A stretch of DNA of 8,394 nt, taken from positions 1-8,394 of the forward strand of contig CALZCU010000028.1 of NCBI GenBank assembly GCA_945632055.1, read 5' to 3'. Below, in pieces: positions 1 through 6,279 of the stretch. The notes beneath the pieces are model-generated. The model worked only from the letters and a program-made list of their open reading frames with translations. It did not search any database and had not been told where the DNA came from. Source of the DNA: an uncultured Ruminococcus sp. GTDB lineage: Bacteria > Bacillota > Clostridia > Oscillospirales > Acutalibacteraceae. The stretch's first letter is position 1. Each line of letters begins with the position of its first letter. The translations under genes were made by a program, and so were the position numbers.

Positions 1-748
1 CATTGAGAGGCTCTCTGTCGGGATTGGCAGGTGCAGGATTAAAGCTGCGGCTTGCATTGTAGGGGCGTTTGCCGCCTCTGCCTCTGCTGTAGCCGCCCTT
101 GCGGAAATTGCTCTTAACCTTGGGGTCGGGACCGATAACAACATGACGGTTAGCGTTTTCACCCTCGCTCCAGGATATTGCGCCGTTTACCTTCTGAACA
201 GCCGTGTGAATGATTCTTCTTTCATAGGGATTCATAGGCTCAAGATTTGTCTTTCTGCCTGTCTTGACAGCCTTGAAGGCAAGCTTTCTGCCGAGAATTT
301 CAAGAGTTTTTTCTCTTTTTTCTCTGTAGTTGCCTGTGTCGATTGTAACCTTGAGGTAGCCGCTGTCAGCGTGGTTTGCAACAAGGCTTGTGAGATACTG
401 CAATGAGTCGAGAGTTTCGCCCCGTCTGCCGATTACAAAGCCTACATCTTCGCCCGAAAGGTCGAACTCAATGCCGCCCTCGACGAGCTTTTTCTCAATT
501 ACAACGCCTGAAAGATTCATCTTGTCAAGCACATTTCTAAGGAACTGCTCAGCCTTTTCTTCGGGAGTTTCCTTGATAGTTACCTTAACCTTTGCAGGAG
601 CGCCGCCGAAAAGACCGAATTTCTTTTTCTCGGCACGCTGGATAAGCTCAAATTCAACCTCGTCCGTATCGCTCAGACCAAGCTGTCTTTTTGCGTCATT
701 TAGTGCGTCAAGCTCTGTATCGCCAACGCCTATTACTTCTTTTATCAC
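1..748 (-). CDS. jag: Jag/KhpB-type KH-R3H RNA-binding protein, C-terminus cut by window edge
   Basis: This is a single-stranded-RNA-binding protein of the SpoIIIJ-associated (Jag/KhpB/EloR) family, a cytoplasmic protein linked in relatives to cell elongation and post-transcriptional control. The window holds 249 residues. An N-terminal Jag domain (about 1-50) contains KKKFGLFGGAPAKVKV. A KH domain has the loop IGRRGETL (G107-R-R-G110). An R3H domain carries ERRIIH, with R177 and H181 in R-x3-H spacing. The start is GTG at 748: AAAGGTGA lies 5 nt upstream, and the next residues IKEVIGVG match the usual Jag beginning. Another in-frame GTG at 757 overlaps that Shine-Dalgarno, so I prefer 748. 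The gene follows yidC by 38 nt, the standard order. After R3H the protein does not stop but runs into a Gly/Arg-rich tail (around YSRGRGGKRPY, 220-230) that continues beyond the edge, longer than a typical Jag of about 210 residues. Family assignment is secure; the full length is unknown. Confidence 0.93.
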   Translation of the reverse strand, partial: MIKEVIGVGDTELDALNDAKRQLGLSDTDEVEFELIQRAEKKKFGLFGGAPAKVKVTIKETPEEKAEQFLRNVLDKMNLSGVVIEKKLVEGGIEFDLSGEDVGFVIGRRGETLDSLQYLTSLVANHADSGYLKVTIDTGNYREKREKTLEILGRKLAFKAVKTGRKTNLEPMNPYERRIIHTAVQKVNGAISWSEGENANRHVVIGPDPKVKSNFRKGGYSRGRGGKRPYNASRSFNPAPANPDREPLN

Positions 749-786
749 GATTTTCACCTTTTTTTCTTCTGAATGATAGTTCAGTA

Positions 787-1773
787 TTACTTCTTTTTCT
801 TCTTTGAGGTGTTTGCGCCCTCACCTGATTTAAGCTCGTGGGGAGCGTAAACATAGGGAACCTTAGCCTCGTTTTCAAACATAAGCGCAGCGTGTCTTGC
901 TTCCGAATTTGCAGTGAGCTGAACAGGACTGAATACTCTGCTCAGGACAATCGACTGAACAAGACTGATTACTGCCGAGATAATCCAATAGTACGCAACG
1001 GCTGCGGGAACTGTAAATGCGATGTAAGCCGAGAAAAGCGGAAAAACAACGAGCATTATCATCATACAGCCCATCTGCTGTCCCATCTGATTCTTGTTGA
1101 TTCTCATCATAATAAGCTGAGAGCCGATATTTGACGCAAAGCAGAGAACCGGAAACAGGATATACCACGAGAGAAAGCCGTAGTCCTTTGGAATAGCAAG
1201 AAGGTCAACACCAAAGTGGTTGAAGCCTTCGGTAAACATTTGTATTGTAGAAATTTCCGAACTGCTGAATATGCCCTGAATTGCTTCGGTGTTCATAATG
1301 TTCGGGAATATTTTTATCAAGCTGATTTCCTGATAGGTCGGGTTAGTGCTTGCAGTATAACCCGGAATTGTGTTTACATAATTAATTGCATTGTTAACAT
1401 CCTGCGAGTTGAGGTGCAGGGTGTTTGTAAGCGGATAAGCAACAGCATAGAAAATACCGAGGATAACAAGCATTGGAAGAAGCGTTGTAAGACAGCCGCC
1501 CATCGGCTTTACTCCCTCTTTTTCGTAGAGCTTGTTAAGCTCCTCCTGATATTTCATTCTGTTGTTTGCGTATTTTTCCTGAAGCTCCTTTTGCTTTTTA
1601 GAAATTTTCGCAGTGCCTGCCATAGACTTCTGCTGTTTAACGGAAAACGGAAACAGAACAAGCTTTACAATGACAGTAAAAACGATGATTGAGAGTCCGA
1701 AATCTCTTAGTAAATAGAAAGCTCCCCAGAGTATGTAGCCCAGCAAGCTTCCGAGAAATCCGAAAATCTGCAT
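787..1773 (-). CDS. yidC: Membrane protein insertase YidC/Oxa1/SpoIIIJ family
   Basis: This insertase moves membrane proteins into the cytoplasmic membrane, alone or with SecYEG. The 328 residues begin with an amphipathic hydrophobic stretch (1-22) and no lipoprotein signal or lipobox cysteine. Five membrane segments follow at about 25-46, 94-115, 198-221, 235-258 and 258-280. The cytoplasmic loop 47-93 is charged and helical, with the family motif EKEGVKPMGGC (84-94). The loop between TM2 and TM3 (116-197) is longer than in Bacillus SpoIIIJ. The TM1 groove position that carries the conserved arginine in SpoIIIJ is lysine here (K37 in VIVKLVLFPF), which I recall as common in Clostridia. The C-terminus is polybasic (SKKKKK), as in YidC forms that bind ribosomes directly. 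The start ATG at 1773 has GAGG 7 nt upstream. It lies 58 nt after yidD and 38 nt before jag, all in one transcription direction. Confidence 0.96.
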   Translation of the reverse strand: MQIFGFLGSLLGYILWGAFYLLRDFGLSIIVFTVIVKLVLFPFSVKQQKSMAGTAKISKKQKELQEKYANNRMKYQEELNKLYEKEGVKPMGGCLTTLLPMLVILGIFYAVAYPLTNTLHLNSQDVNNAINYVNTIPGYTASTNPTYQEISLIKIFPNIMNTEAIQGIFSSSEISTIQMFTEGFNHFGVDLLAIPKDYGFLSWYILFPVLCFASNIGSQLIMMRINKNQMGQQMGCMMIMLVVFPLFSAYIAFTVPAAVAYYWIISAVISLVQSIVLSRVFSPVQLTANSEARHAALMFENEAKVPYVYAPHELKSGEGANTSKKKKK

Positions 1774-1831
1774 ATTGTTACCTCACTTTTGAGTATGATG
1801 TGCAATCACGGCAAATACAATATGCGTGTTG

Positions 1832-2065
1832 CTAATTTCTCTTGCCTGTCCTTTTTTCGGGAACAGGGTCGTAGCCGCCCTTGGAAAAAGGGTTGCATCG
1901 CAAAACTCGCCATACGGTAAGGAAAAATCCCTTGAATGCACCGAAGCGTTCAATAGCTTCAAGACCGTACTGCGAGCAGGTTGGAATGTACTTGCAGTTA
2001 GCTCCCAGACCGGGCGAAATAGATTTTTGGTAGAATTTTATCAGAGCAATAAGTATTTTTTTCAT
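1832..2065 (-). CDS. yidD: Membrane protein insertion efficiency factor YidD
   Basis: YidD is a small membrane-associated protein that aids YidC-dependent insertion. In 77 residues it shows the full family signature: an N-terminal amphipathic helix ([17 protein letters not shown], 2-18), [16 protein letters not shown] (24-39) with two conserved cysteines (C24, C30), WRVLRCNPF (52-60), and the C-terminal GGYDPVPEK (63-71). Length is normal for the family. Its ATG overlaps the end of rnpA by 4 nt (ATGA), so translation is probably coupled to rnpA. This position between rnpA and yidC is the standard one. The gene is intact and the assignment is secure. Confidence 0.96.
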   Translation of the reverse strand: MKKILIALIKFYQKSISPGLGANCKYIPTCSQYGLEAIERFGAFKGFFLTVWRVLRCNPFSKGGYDPVPEKRTGKRN

Positions 2066-2397
2066 TCCAAAGCACCTGCCGACTGCAAATGCTGTTTCAT
2101 AGCCCTTAAAACAGTCTGCGACTTTACAAAGGGAGTTTTGCCCCTTGCAACAAAAACGAAGTCGTAGCCCTGCTTCAAATCGGGATAAAGCTCGTAGTAT
2201 GCCGCTCTGATAACCCGTCTTGCTCTGGAGCGTTTAACAGCCTTGCCGATCTTTTTGCCTGTGGTAATTCCGAAACGCAGGTTATTGTTTTTATTTTTAA
2301 TTACATAGGTCACAAGAACAGGACTGACATAGGATTTTCCCCTTTTGTAAAGACGGGAAAAATCCCTGTTATCCTTTAAGGTGATGTATTCACTCAT
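2062..2397 (-). CDS. rnpA: Ribonuclease P protein component
   Basis: This is the protein subunit of RNase P, which together with the catalytic RNA removes 5' leaders from precursor tRNAs. The 111 residues have the expected length and fold landmarks: [20 protein letters not shown] near the N-terminus, the beta strand [15 protein letters not shown], and the basic RNA-contacting helix [16 protein letters not shown] (55-70). The usual RNR signature reads R56-S57-R58 here, with serine in place of the common asparagine. I recall RSR variants in other Clostridia, so this is probably not a defect. The ribosome binding site is weak: GGCGGTG about 7 nt before the ATG. The gene lies 179 nt after rpmH, with a terminator-like hairpin and one copy of the 68-bp-type repeat between them, and overlaps yidD by 4 nt. 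Confidence 0.95.
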   Translation of the reverse strand: MSEYITLKDNRDFSRLYKRGKSYVSPVLVTYVIKNKNNNLRFGITTGKKIGKAVKRSRARRVIRAAYYELYPDLKQGYDFVFVARGKTPFVKSQTVLRAMKQHLQSAGALE

Positions 2398-2433
2398 AAC
2401 ATAAACACCGCCGGCAAATAAGCTGCATTAAAA

Positions 2434-2499
2434 GTGGAGAACCTCGACGCACAGTTCGAGCAGACAGGCTGATGTTAACAAGCCTTCTCTACCCGACCG
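2434..2499 (-). repeat. 68-bp-type modular repeat, copy 1 (inside rpmH-rnpA gap)
   Basis: Read on the minus strand, the arm (2456-2499, 44 nt rather than 46) starts CGGTCGGG and ends CTGTCTGCTCGA. Exactly 7 nt later comes a 15-nt stem-loop (2434-2448), GTCGAG-GTT-CTCCAC, with one C-C mismatch. This is the only copy within an operon and it should be transcribed with rnpA. It ends 37 nt before the rnpA start. Confidence 0.7.
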
Positions 2500-2523
2500 T
2501 TTTCGAGCAACTTCCAATAAAGT

Positions 2524-2558
2524 TAAAAAAGAAAGACCACCGCAAATAGTGGCCTTTT
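2524..2558 (-). terminator. Intrinsic terminator or attenuator between rpmH and rnpA
   Basis: On the minus strand, AAAGGCCAC (2549-2557) pairs with GTGGTCTTT (2532-2540) across an 8-nt loop. One pair is a G-U wobble in minus-strand RNA and an A-C mismatch in plus-strand RNA, so the hairpin fits minus-strand transcription. It is followed by a U-rich run (CTTTTTTAAC, 2522-2531). It begins 19 nt after the rpmH stop. Because rnpA has no clear promoter of its own, partial read-through seems likely. Confidence 0.75.
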
Positions 2559-2576
2559 CAAGGCAAGACCGCAAAA

Positions 2577-2711
2577 TCAGTAAGACAATCTTTTTCTGCC
2601 CTTAGCTCTTCTTCTTGCTAAAACCTTTCTGCCGTTTGCTGTAGCCATTCTCTTTCTGAAGCCGTGCTCCTTCTTTCTGTGGAGCTTCTTAGGCTGATAT
2701 GTTCTCAACAT
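2577..2711 (-). CDS. rpmH: 50S ribosomal protein L34
   Basis: L34 is a small basic protein of the large ribosomal subunit that binds 23S rRNA. I translated it directly: 44 residues, starting [20 protein letters not shown] and ending KGRKRLSY, with [19 protein letters not shown] between. This is the canonical L34 length and sequence. The ATG at 2711 has a strong AGGGAGGT 10 nt upstream. It is the first gene of the rnpA-yidD-yidC-jag transcription unit, with its own consensus promoter just upstream and a hairpin with a U-run just downstream. This would give an abundant short rpmH transcript and a smaller read-through into rnpA. Confidence 0.97.
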   Translation of the reverse strand: MLRTYQPKKLHRKKEHGFRKRMATANGRKVLARRRAKGRKRLSY

Positions 2712-2753
2712 AATTTGAAAACCTCCCTTCAAAATATAACCTTGCAATATAGC

Positions 2754-2782
2754 ATTATATCGTAATTTTCAGATTTCGTCAA
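2754..2782 (-). promoter_or_regulatory. Sigma-A-type promoter of the rpmH operon
   Basis: On the minus strand the -35 hexamer TTGACG (2777-2782) and a perfect -10 TATAAT (2754-2759) are separated by exactly 17 bp. Transcription should start near 2747, leaving a leader of about 36 nt before the rpmH ATG. This is the best promoter match in the window, as expected for a ribosomal protein gene. Confidence 0.9.
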
Positions 2783-2820
2783 GGCTTTTAGTCGAATTAT
2801 TTTTCAATTGCAGAAAAAAG

Positions 2821-2888
2821 GCAGCGTGACGCTGCACCCGATTCGAGTAGATAGCTTGGTATTTTGTTGTAATACGATTTCCCGACCG
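2821..2888 (-). repeat. 68-bp modular repeat, copy 2
   Basis: Minus orientation. The 46-nt arm (2843-2888) begins CGGTCGGGAAAT and ends CTATCTACTCGA. A 7-nt spacer (2836-2842) is followed by the perfect 15-nt palindrome GCAGCGT-C-ACGCTGC (2821-2835). The core contains a small inverted repeat, GTATT/AATAC. Confidence 0.8.
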
Positions 2889-2917
2889 AAAAGGTTGTTT
2901 TAGCAATCACCTTTGAT

Positions 2918-2985
2918 ATGGCGTGACGCTGCACCCAATTCGAGCAGATAGGTCGGACAAATAATGTATAGCGGTATCCCGACTG
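2918..2985 (-). repeat. 68-bp modular repeat, copy 3
   Basis: Minus orientation. The 46-nt arm (2940-2985) begins CAGTCGGGATAC and ends CTATCTGCTCGA. The spacer is 2933-2939, and the stem-loop GCAGCGTCACGC at 2921-2932 has lost its last three matching bases (2918-2920). GTCGG near the arm start can pair with CCGAC near the core end. Confidence 0.78.
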
Positions 2986-2998
2986 ATAGTACAATTTC

Positions 2999-3022
2999 GT
3001 AGGGACACGGCGTGCCGTGTCC
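2999..3022 (+). repeat. GTAG-foot hairpin, type 1 (A-left)
   Basis: GTAG (2999-3002) is followed directly by GGACACGGC-GT-GCCGTGTCC, a perfect 9-bp stem with a 2-nt loop. The same motif occurs at 3362-3385 and 7299-7322, and truncated at 7112-7121. Confidence 0.8.
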
Positions 3023-3058
3023 GAGCTAACCGCAACGGCAACCTTAACAAACAACTCC

Positions 3059-3081
3059 GCAGGGGCGGATATCATCCGCCC
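3059..3081 (+). repeat. GTAG-foot hairpin, type 2 (A-left, degenerate foot)
   Basis: GCAG (3059-3062, one change from GTAG) precedes GGGCGGAT-ATC-ATCCGCCC, an 8-bp perfect stem. Better copies are at 3284-3306 and 7240-7262. Confidence 0.72.
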
Positions 3082-3082
3082 G

Positions 3083-3150
3083 ACCGAGTACCTCGGTTCG
3101 TAATTCGTGTAGACAGCTCGGATTTATTAATTACAACGGTTTCCCGACTG
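3083..3150 (-). repeat. 68-bp modular repeat, copy 4 (within inverted repeat A)
   Basis: Minus orientation. The arm (3105-3150) begins CAGTCGGGAAAC and ends CTGTCTACACGA. The spacer is 3098-3104, and the 15-nt stem-loop ACCGAG-GTA-CTCGGT occupies 3083-3097 with a perfect 6-bp stem. It is base-identical to copy 6 because both lie in the 198-bp duplicated segment. Confidence 0.82.
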
Positions 3151-3214
3151 TATTTATATTTTTAATAGCGTAGTGAACAGTCTTGACTGTTCCGCAGAAT
3201 TACGGCAAACCCAT

Positions 3215-3282
3215 CGGTCGGGCAACTGCAATTAAATTCACACAATTACTGTCTGCTCGAATTAGATGCAGCGTCACGCTGC
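3215..3282 (+). repeat. 68-bp modular repeat, copy 5
   Basis: Plus orientation. The arm (3215-3260) begins CGGTCGGGCAAC and ends CTGTCTGCTCGA around a 22-nt A/T-rich core. A 7-nt spacer (3261-3267) leads to the perfect palindrome GCAGCGT-C-ACGCTGC (3268-3282). A GTAG-type hairpin begins 2 nt later. Confidence 0.8.
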
Positions 3283-3283
3283 C

Positions 3284-3306
3284 GGGCGGATAATATCCGC
3301 CCCTAC
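3284..3306 (-). repeat. GTAG-foot hairpin, type 2 (A-right)
   Basis: GGGCGGATA-A-TATCCGCCC (3284-3302) is a 9-bp perfect stem with a single central base, with CTAC at 3303-3306, which is GTAG at the 5' foot on the minus strand. It faces the plus-oriented copy at 3059-3081. Confidence 0.78.
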
Positions 3307-3361
3307 GAGGTTGATTATTACAGTAAAAATTATAAATCAGTTGTGTTTGATGTTCACTGCC

Positions 3362-3385
3362 GGACACGGCACGCCGTGTCCCTAC
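3362..3385 (-). repeat. GTAG-foot hairpin, type 1 (A-right)
   Basis: GGACACGGC-AC-GCCGTGTCC (3362-3381) followed by CTAC (3382-3385), so GTAG lies at the 5' foot on the minus strand. It ends 23 nt from the tatD stop and could act as a 3' RNA barrier, but no U-run follows, so it does not read as an intrinsic terminator. Confidence 0.8.
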
Positions 3386-3408
3386 GAAATTGTGCGATAC
3401 AAAAACAC

Positions 3409-4179
3409 TCAGTCCGTAATTCTATAAAACCTTTTTGCGTTTTCGCTTGTGATGTCCAGAACCTCCTGAACGCCCATATTTCTCTCCGATGCGATTTTTT
3501 CAGCCGCAAACAAAATCATAGAGCTGTCGCATCTCTTTCCACGAAACGGAACGGGAGCCATATACGGAGCGTCGGTTTCAAGCAACAGCCTGTCAATCGG
3601 AATTTCCCTTGCAACCTCAACGCTGTGGCGGGCATTTTTGAAGGTCACAACTCCGCCCAAGCTGATATACATTCCCAGCCTTACAGCCTCCCTCATCAGC
3701 TCAACGCTCCCCGAAAAGCAGTGAACAAGCGCATTCGGGCGGTACTTCCTCAACAGCTCAAAGGTATCTCCGTGAGCCTCCCTGTCGTGAACGACAAGCG
3801 GCATTTTCAAATCAAGCGAGAGCCTTATCTGCTCCTCAAAAACCCTTTTCTGCTTATCCTTTGGAATGTCCCAGTGATAGTCAAGCCCCGTTTCGCCGAT
3901 TGCAACTACCTTTTTGTGGGCGCAAAGCTGAGCGATTCTGTCGAGGTAGTCGCAGGGAATATCCTCAAGATTTTCGGGGTGAAAGCCTACGGCGGCATAC
4001 ATAAAATCGTATTTTTCGGCATACTCTATGCTCTTTTCGGCTGTTTTCAAATCAACCGAGTTGTTCACAACTGCGCAGACGCCTTTGTCCTTCAGACTGC
4101 CGAGCAGTTCAGAGCGGTCGCCGTCAAACCATTTGTCATCATAATGAGCGTGTGCGTCAAAAATATTGCAATAATTCAT
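3409..4179 (-). CDS. tatD: TatD-family metal-dependent hydrolase (putative DNase)
   Basis: TatD proteins are cytoplasmic TIM-barrel amidohydrolase-like enzymes with metal-dependent nuclease activity on DNA in characterised members. The 256 residues carry all the metal-site motifs: FDAHAHYDD (H10, H12), AIGETGLDYHWD (E96), VVHDREAHGDT (H131), LVHCFSGSVE (H153) and LLLETDAPYMAPVPFRGKR (D203). Length is normal. A longer in-frame opening exists up to 4269, but ATG 4179 is chosen because GGAGTGA lies just upstream and the product then begins right before the FDAHAHYDD strand. The start is only 4 nt after the stop of the upstream membrane-protein gene and its Shine-Dalgarno overlaps that gene's end, so the two are likely translationally coupled. 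No intrinsic terminator follows; the repeat mosaic begins within 25 nt of the stop. Confidence 0.93.
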   Translation of the reverse strand: MNYCNIFDAHAHYDDKWFDGDRSELLGSLKDKGVCAVVNNSVDLKTAEKSIEYAEKYDFMYAAVGFHPENLEDIPCDYLDRIAQLCAHKKVVAIGETGLDYHWDIPKDKQKRVFEEQIRLSLDLKMPLVVHDREAHGDTFELLRKYRPNALVHCFSGSVELMREAVRLGMYISLGGVVTFKNARHSVEVAREIPIDRLLLETDAPYMAPVPFRGKRCDSSMILFAAEKIASERNMGVQEVLDITSENAKRFYRITD

Positions 4180-4183
4180 TTTA

Positions 4184-5545
4184 TCACTCCGTATCACTGC
4201 GGATAATTTCAATTCCGCCCTGCTTGAGAAGCGGCAAAATCTTTTTCTCAGCGTCGTTGTCGTCTGCATAAGCGCTGATATTTATTCCGTCCTCGGAATC
4301 ATTTGGGTAGATTAGAATTTTTTTGCCTGCTTCGCTTTCCTCAATTTCAACGAAGTCAATATCGTCATAGCCGTAAAAATTTTTCGTCACATCAAAATAG
4401 TGGGAATTTACCTTTACTCCGCTTTCAAAAATTGAAATTCCGTTTGTTGCGTTTAGAAATACGAAAATCAGCGCAACGAGATAGAAAAGATATAAAATCA
4501 CCCTTGTGCGCTTTTTGGATTTGTCGGAATTGAAGATTGCGTCATAGTCCTGCATCTTCTGATACTTGCTCTTGAAGAATTTGCGGTAAATCCTTTCCTT
4601 AAGAAAGTATGCGGCGGCAAAGCTGCAAAACAGCGCAGGAATAATACAGCTTACGGCATTATACAGCTCAAGAGGACTTGCGTAAAGCGCAGAGTGATAT
4701 AGTATTCCCGAAATTGCGTAATACATTCCGATGCAGACGGCAAGGAACGGAATCAGAAGCATACCGCAGGAAGCTAAATAGGGAACGAATCCGCTTGTGC
4801 CCTTGTACTCCTTAAGTCCGTCCTTCAGACACTCGTATTCCTCTGTGAGAATCGGCTCAGGCTCGTCACAGCTCACCATATATTCCATAAGTCTGTCCTC
4901 ATAGACGAGCTTGTTTTTCTTCTTCTGATATTTTTTAAGAGCCTTTTTGTAGTCGCCTGCAAGAAAATCCCTGTATTCGTCAGAGGCAAAGGCGCACTGC
5001 TCAAAGCCGAAGTAAAGACCGAAAAGATAGTCGTAAACCTCGTCAAGTGCTTCAGGCTCAATGCTTTCCCTGTTGAAATCCTCGGCAAAGTCGATTCCGA
5101 CGGTGGCGAGAACATTTTTTCTCAGCTGTTCTTCAAGCATTTTTTCGCTTTCCTCTTTTGAGAAAAACTCCTTGAGCTTTGGAAGAACGGCGGTGAAATC
5201 GTCTGCAAGCCTGTCAAAGCAAAGCTCCATTCGCCTTTCGTTTTCGATAAAGCAGTAGAACCAGCAGGAAAAATTATCCCTGTCAAAAAGACCGATGATG
5301 TCATACATCATACATCTCAATGGCAAATCGCTCCGCTTTGAAAAGTCGACAATGATGTTAAGACCGCTTTTTTCAACAGTACCTCCGCAGTCAAGGCTGT
5401 ATTCAAACTCGACATTGAATCGGTTAAAGCAAAGAGTGCCGATAGCAGAGTCCTCGTCACGAATAAATCTCGTTGTGAAAGCGTCGGTGGTATCGGCAAA
5501 TATATTAAATTTTCGTTCAAATACATTTATTATATCGTTTACCAT
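4184..5545 (-). CDS. Unrecognised protein with soluble N-terminal half and three membrane segments
   Basis: I do not recognise this family. From ATG 5545 the product has 453 residues. Residues 1-250 look soluble and acidic, rich in aromatic residues, with a Lys-rich helical part (KALKKYQKKKNKL, 201-213). Three membrane segments lie at about 254-284, 297-316 and 348-366, with basic linkers at 317-346 (KERIYRKFFKSKYQK). The C-terminal 85 residues (FESGVKVNSHYFDV...YGYDDIDFVEIEE) look like a small beta-rich domain, possibly like the bacterial PH-like domains of membrane proteins; that is a guess from pattern only. The frame is open up to 5641, but ATG 5545 is preferred because it lies 13 nt after the stop of the CpXC gene. 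Its ribosome binding site is weak (AAGGA 17 nt away), so coupling to the upstream gene may be needed. It sits between the CpXC gene and tatD in one operon. Confidence 0.85.
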   Translation of the reverse strand: MVNDIINVFERKFNIFADTTDAFTTRFIRDEDSAIGTLCFNRFNVEFEYSLDCGGTVEKSGLNIIVDFSKRSDLPLRCMMYDIIGLFDRDNFSCWFYCFIENERRMELCFDRLADDFTAVLPKLKEFFSKEESEKMLEEQLRKNVLATVGIDFAEDFNRESIEPEALDEVYDYLFGLYFGFEQCAFASDEYRDFLAGDYKKALKKYQKKKNKLVYEDRLMEYMVSCDEPEPILTEEYECLKDGLKEYKGTSGFVPYLASCGMLLIPFLAVCIGMYYAISGILYHSALYASPLELYNAVSCIIPALFCSFAAAYFLKERIYRKFFKSKYQKMQDYDAIFNSDKSKKRTRVILYLFYLVALIFVFLNATNGISIFESGVKVNSHYFDVTKNFYGYDDIDFVEIEESEAGKKILIYPNDSEDGINISAYADDNDAEKKILPLLKQGGIEIIRSDTE

Positions 5546-5558
5546 ATTTGTATGTCTT

Positions 5559-6257
5559 TTATTCCTTGAGCTTGTTGAGCTTTTCAATGTGCTTTGCTCT
5601 TTTGTATCTGTACAGAATATTCTCCGCCCATTCACGGTCAATTTTGATAAAGCCCTTCAGCTTTTTGTCCTTGACTGCGAAACGGTCGATGATATCCTTT
5701 GACTTTGCGTAGATTTCAAGCCTTGCAGTCTGAACAAACGGCTTTTTTTCCTCGCCTGCAAAATATGTAAAGCCCATCGTGTTGGTTTCCCTGTCGTACA
5801 TCGACAGGTAGCCGTTGGTAATTTCCGCACCGTCAAGCTTTCTGGAAACCGTCTGACCGATTGCAAGCTTAGTCAGCTCAACAGCCATATCGTCAAGCCC
5901 CGACTCAAAAATAAAAATCTTTTCCTTAAACGAGTTGAAGTCGGGAGCAATTCTCTTGTTGATGTTGCGCAGATTGCTGTACTTTTCTTCAAGCTCGCTG
6001 TCGCAGAGCTGATAGCGGTCAATCTTCGGGATAAGATAAATCATAAAGCGGTTTTTCATATCATTATATAGTATAGGATATGTCAGCCTTGCGCTGTAGT
6101 TGCAGGAAGGGCATCTCCACGCAAAAAGCTCGCCGTCAAGAACTCTGCTTCTCAGAGCCTTGTTGACGGTCGGATTGACGCTTGTATATATCTCAGCCTT
6201 TCCAAGCTCTCCGCACATCGGGCAGACAACAGCCTTTGTAACCTTGTTATCGGGCAT
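5559..6257 (-). CDS. CpXC-domain zinc-ribbon protein
   Basis: The N-terminal half matches the CpXC domain: two cysteine pairs, C12-PM-C15 (VVCPMCGEL) and C49-PS-C52 (WRCPSCNYS), that should bind one zinc ion. Between and after them are the usual LDGELFAWRCPSC and LTYPILYNDMKNRFMIYLIP. The biochemical role of CpXC proteins is not established as far as I know. The C-terminal half (about 105-232) is basic and mixed alpha/beta without a domain I recognise. The start is ATG 6257 (232 residues), because GAGGTG sits 6 nt upstream and the zinc motif then lies near the N-terminus; upstream in-frame codons to 6308 overlap the promoter. It is the first gene of the operon with the three-segment membrane protein and tatD, and no signal peptide is visible, so it is cytoplasmic. 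Confidence 0.88.
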   Translation of the reverse strand: MPDNKVTKAVVCPMCGELGKAEIYTSVNPTVNKALRSRVLDGELFAWRCPSCNYSARLTYPILYNDMKNRFMIYLIPKIDRYQLCDSELEEKYSNLRNINKRIAPDFNSFKEKIFIFESGLDDMAVELTKLAIGQTVSRKLDGAEITNGYLSMYDRETNTMGFTYFAGEEKKPFVQTARLEIYAKSKDIIDRFAVKDKKLKGFIKIDREWAENILYRYKRAKHIEKLNKLKE

Positions 6258-6279
6258 AATTAACACCTCACTGAGATTA

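Larger units (their letters stand above)
2996..3193 (+). repeat. 198-bp long inverted repeat, copy A
   Basis: This segment matches the reverse complement of 7128-7325 over its whole length with no gap and about eleven mismatches counted by eye (roughly 94% identity). It contains, in order, a GTAG hairpin (2999-3022), a second GTAG-like hairpin (3059-3081), modular repeat copy 4 (3083-3150), and an 18-nt palindrome GAACAGTC-TT-GACTGTTC (3175-3192). Mismatches cluster in 3024-3074 and at 3172-3175; 3075-3171 is identical. Confidence 0.9.
2790..3408. other. Gene-free repeat mosaic, block A
   Basis: No gene is credible between the rpmH promoter and the tatD stop. The stretch is almost filled by four 68-bp modular repeats (three minus, one plus), four GTAG-type hairpins and one 18-nt palindrome. 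The GTAG hairpins are ordered type 1 plus, type 2 plus, type 2 minus, type 1 minus, so the block is roughly symmetrical about 3200. About 55 nt at 3307-3361 show no repeat. I see no cluster of DnaA boxes or other origin signature. Confidence 0.8.

Noticed and set aside
2062..2397. RnpA inactivated by loss of the RNR signature
   Set aside because: Only the asparagine is changed to serine; the surrounding basic residues and full length are kept and the variant is known to me in related bacteria.
2797..3075. Minus-strand open frame of 92 codons in block A
   Set aside because: It reads straight through modular repeats and GTAG hairpins, has no ribosome binding site and no protein-like pattern; palindromic GC-rich repeats tend to leave such frames open by chance.
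2821..3282. CRISPR array
   Set aside because: The repeats have constant ends and variable cores, but occur in both orientations, at irregular distances and with exchangeable hairpins; no direct repeat-spacer periodicity and no cas gene.
2712..3408. Chromosomal origin upstream of rpmH
   Set aside because: No TTATCCACA-like cluster and no dnaA; the sequence is accounted for by repeat modules.
3343..4206. Plus-strand open frame of 287 codons opposite tatD
   Set aside because: It lies antisense to a gene with complete TatD metal-site motifs, starts in a repeat hairpin and shows no recognisable domain.
4180..4269. Longer N-terminus for TatD
   Set aside because: The extra 30 residues overlap the end of the upstream gene and lack family similarity; ATG 4179 has a Shine-Dalgarno and gives the standard TatD beginning.
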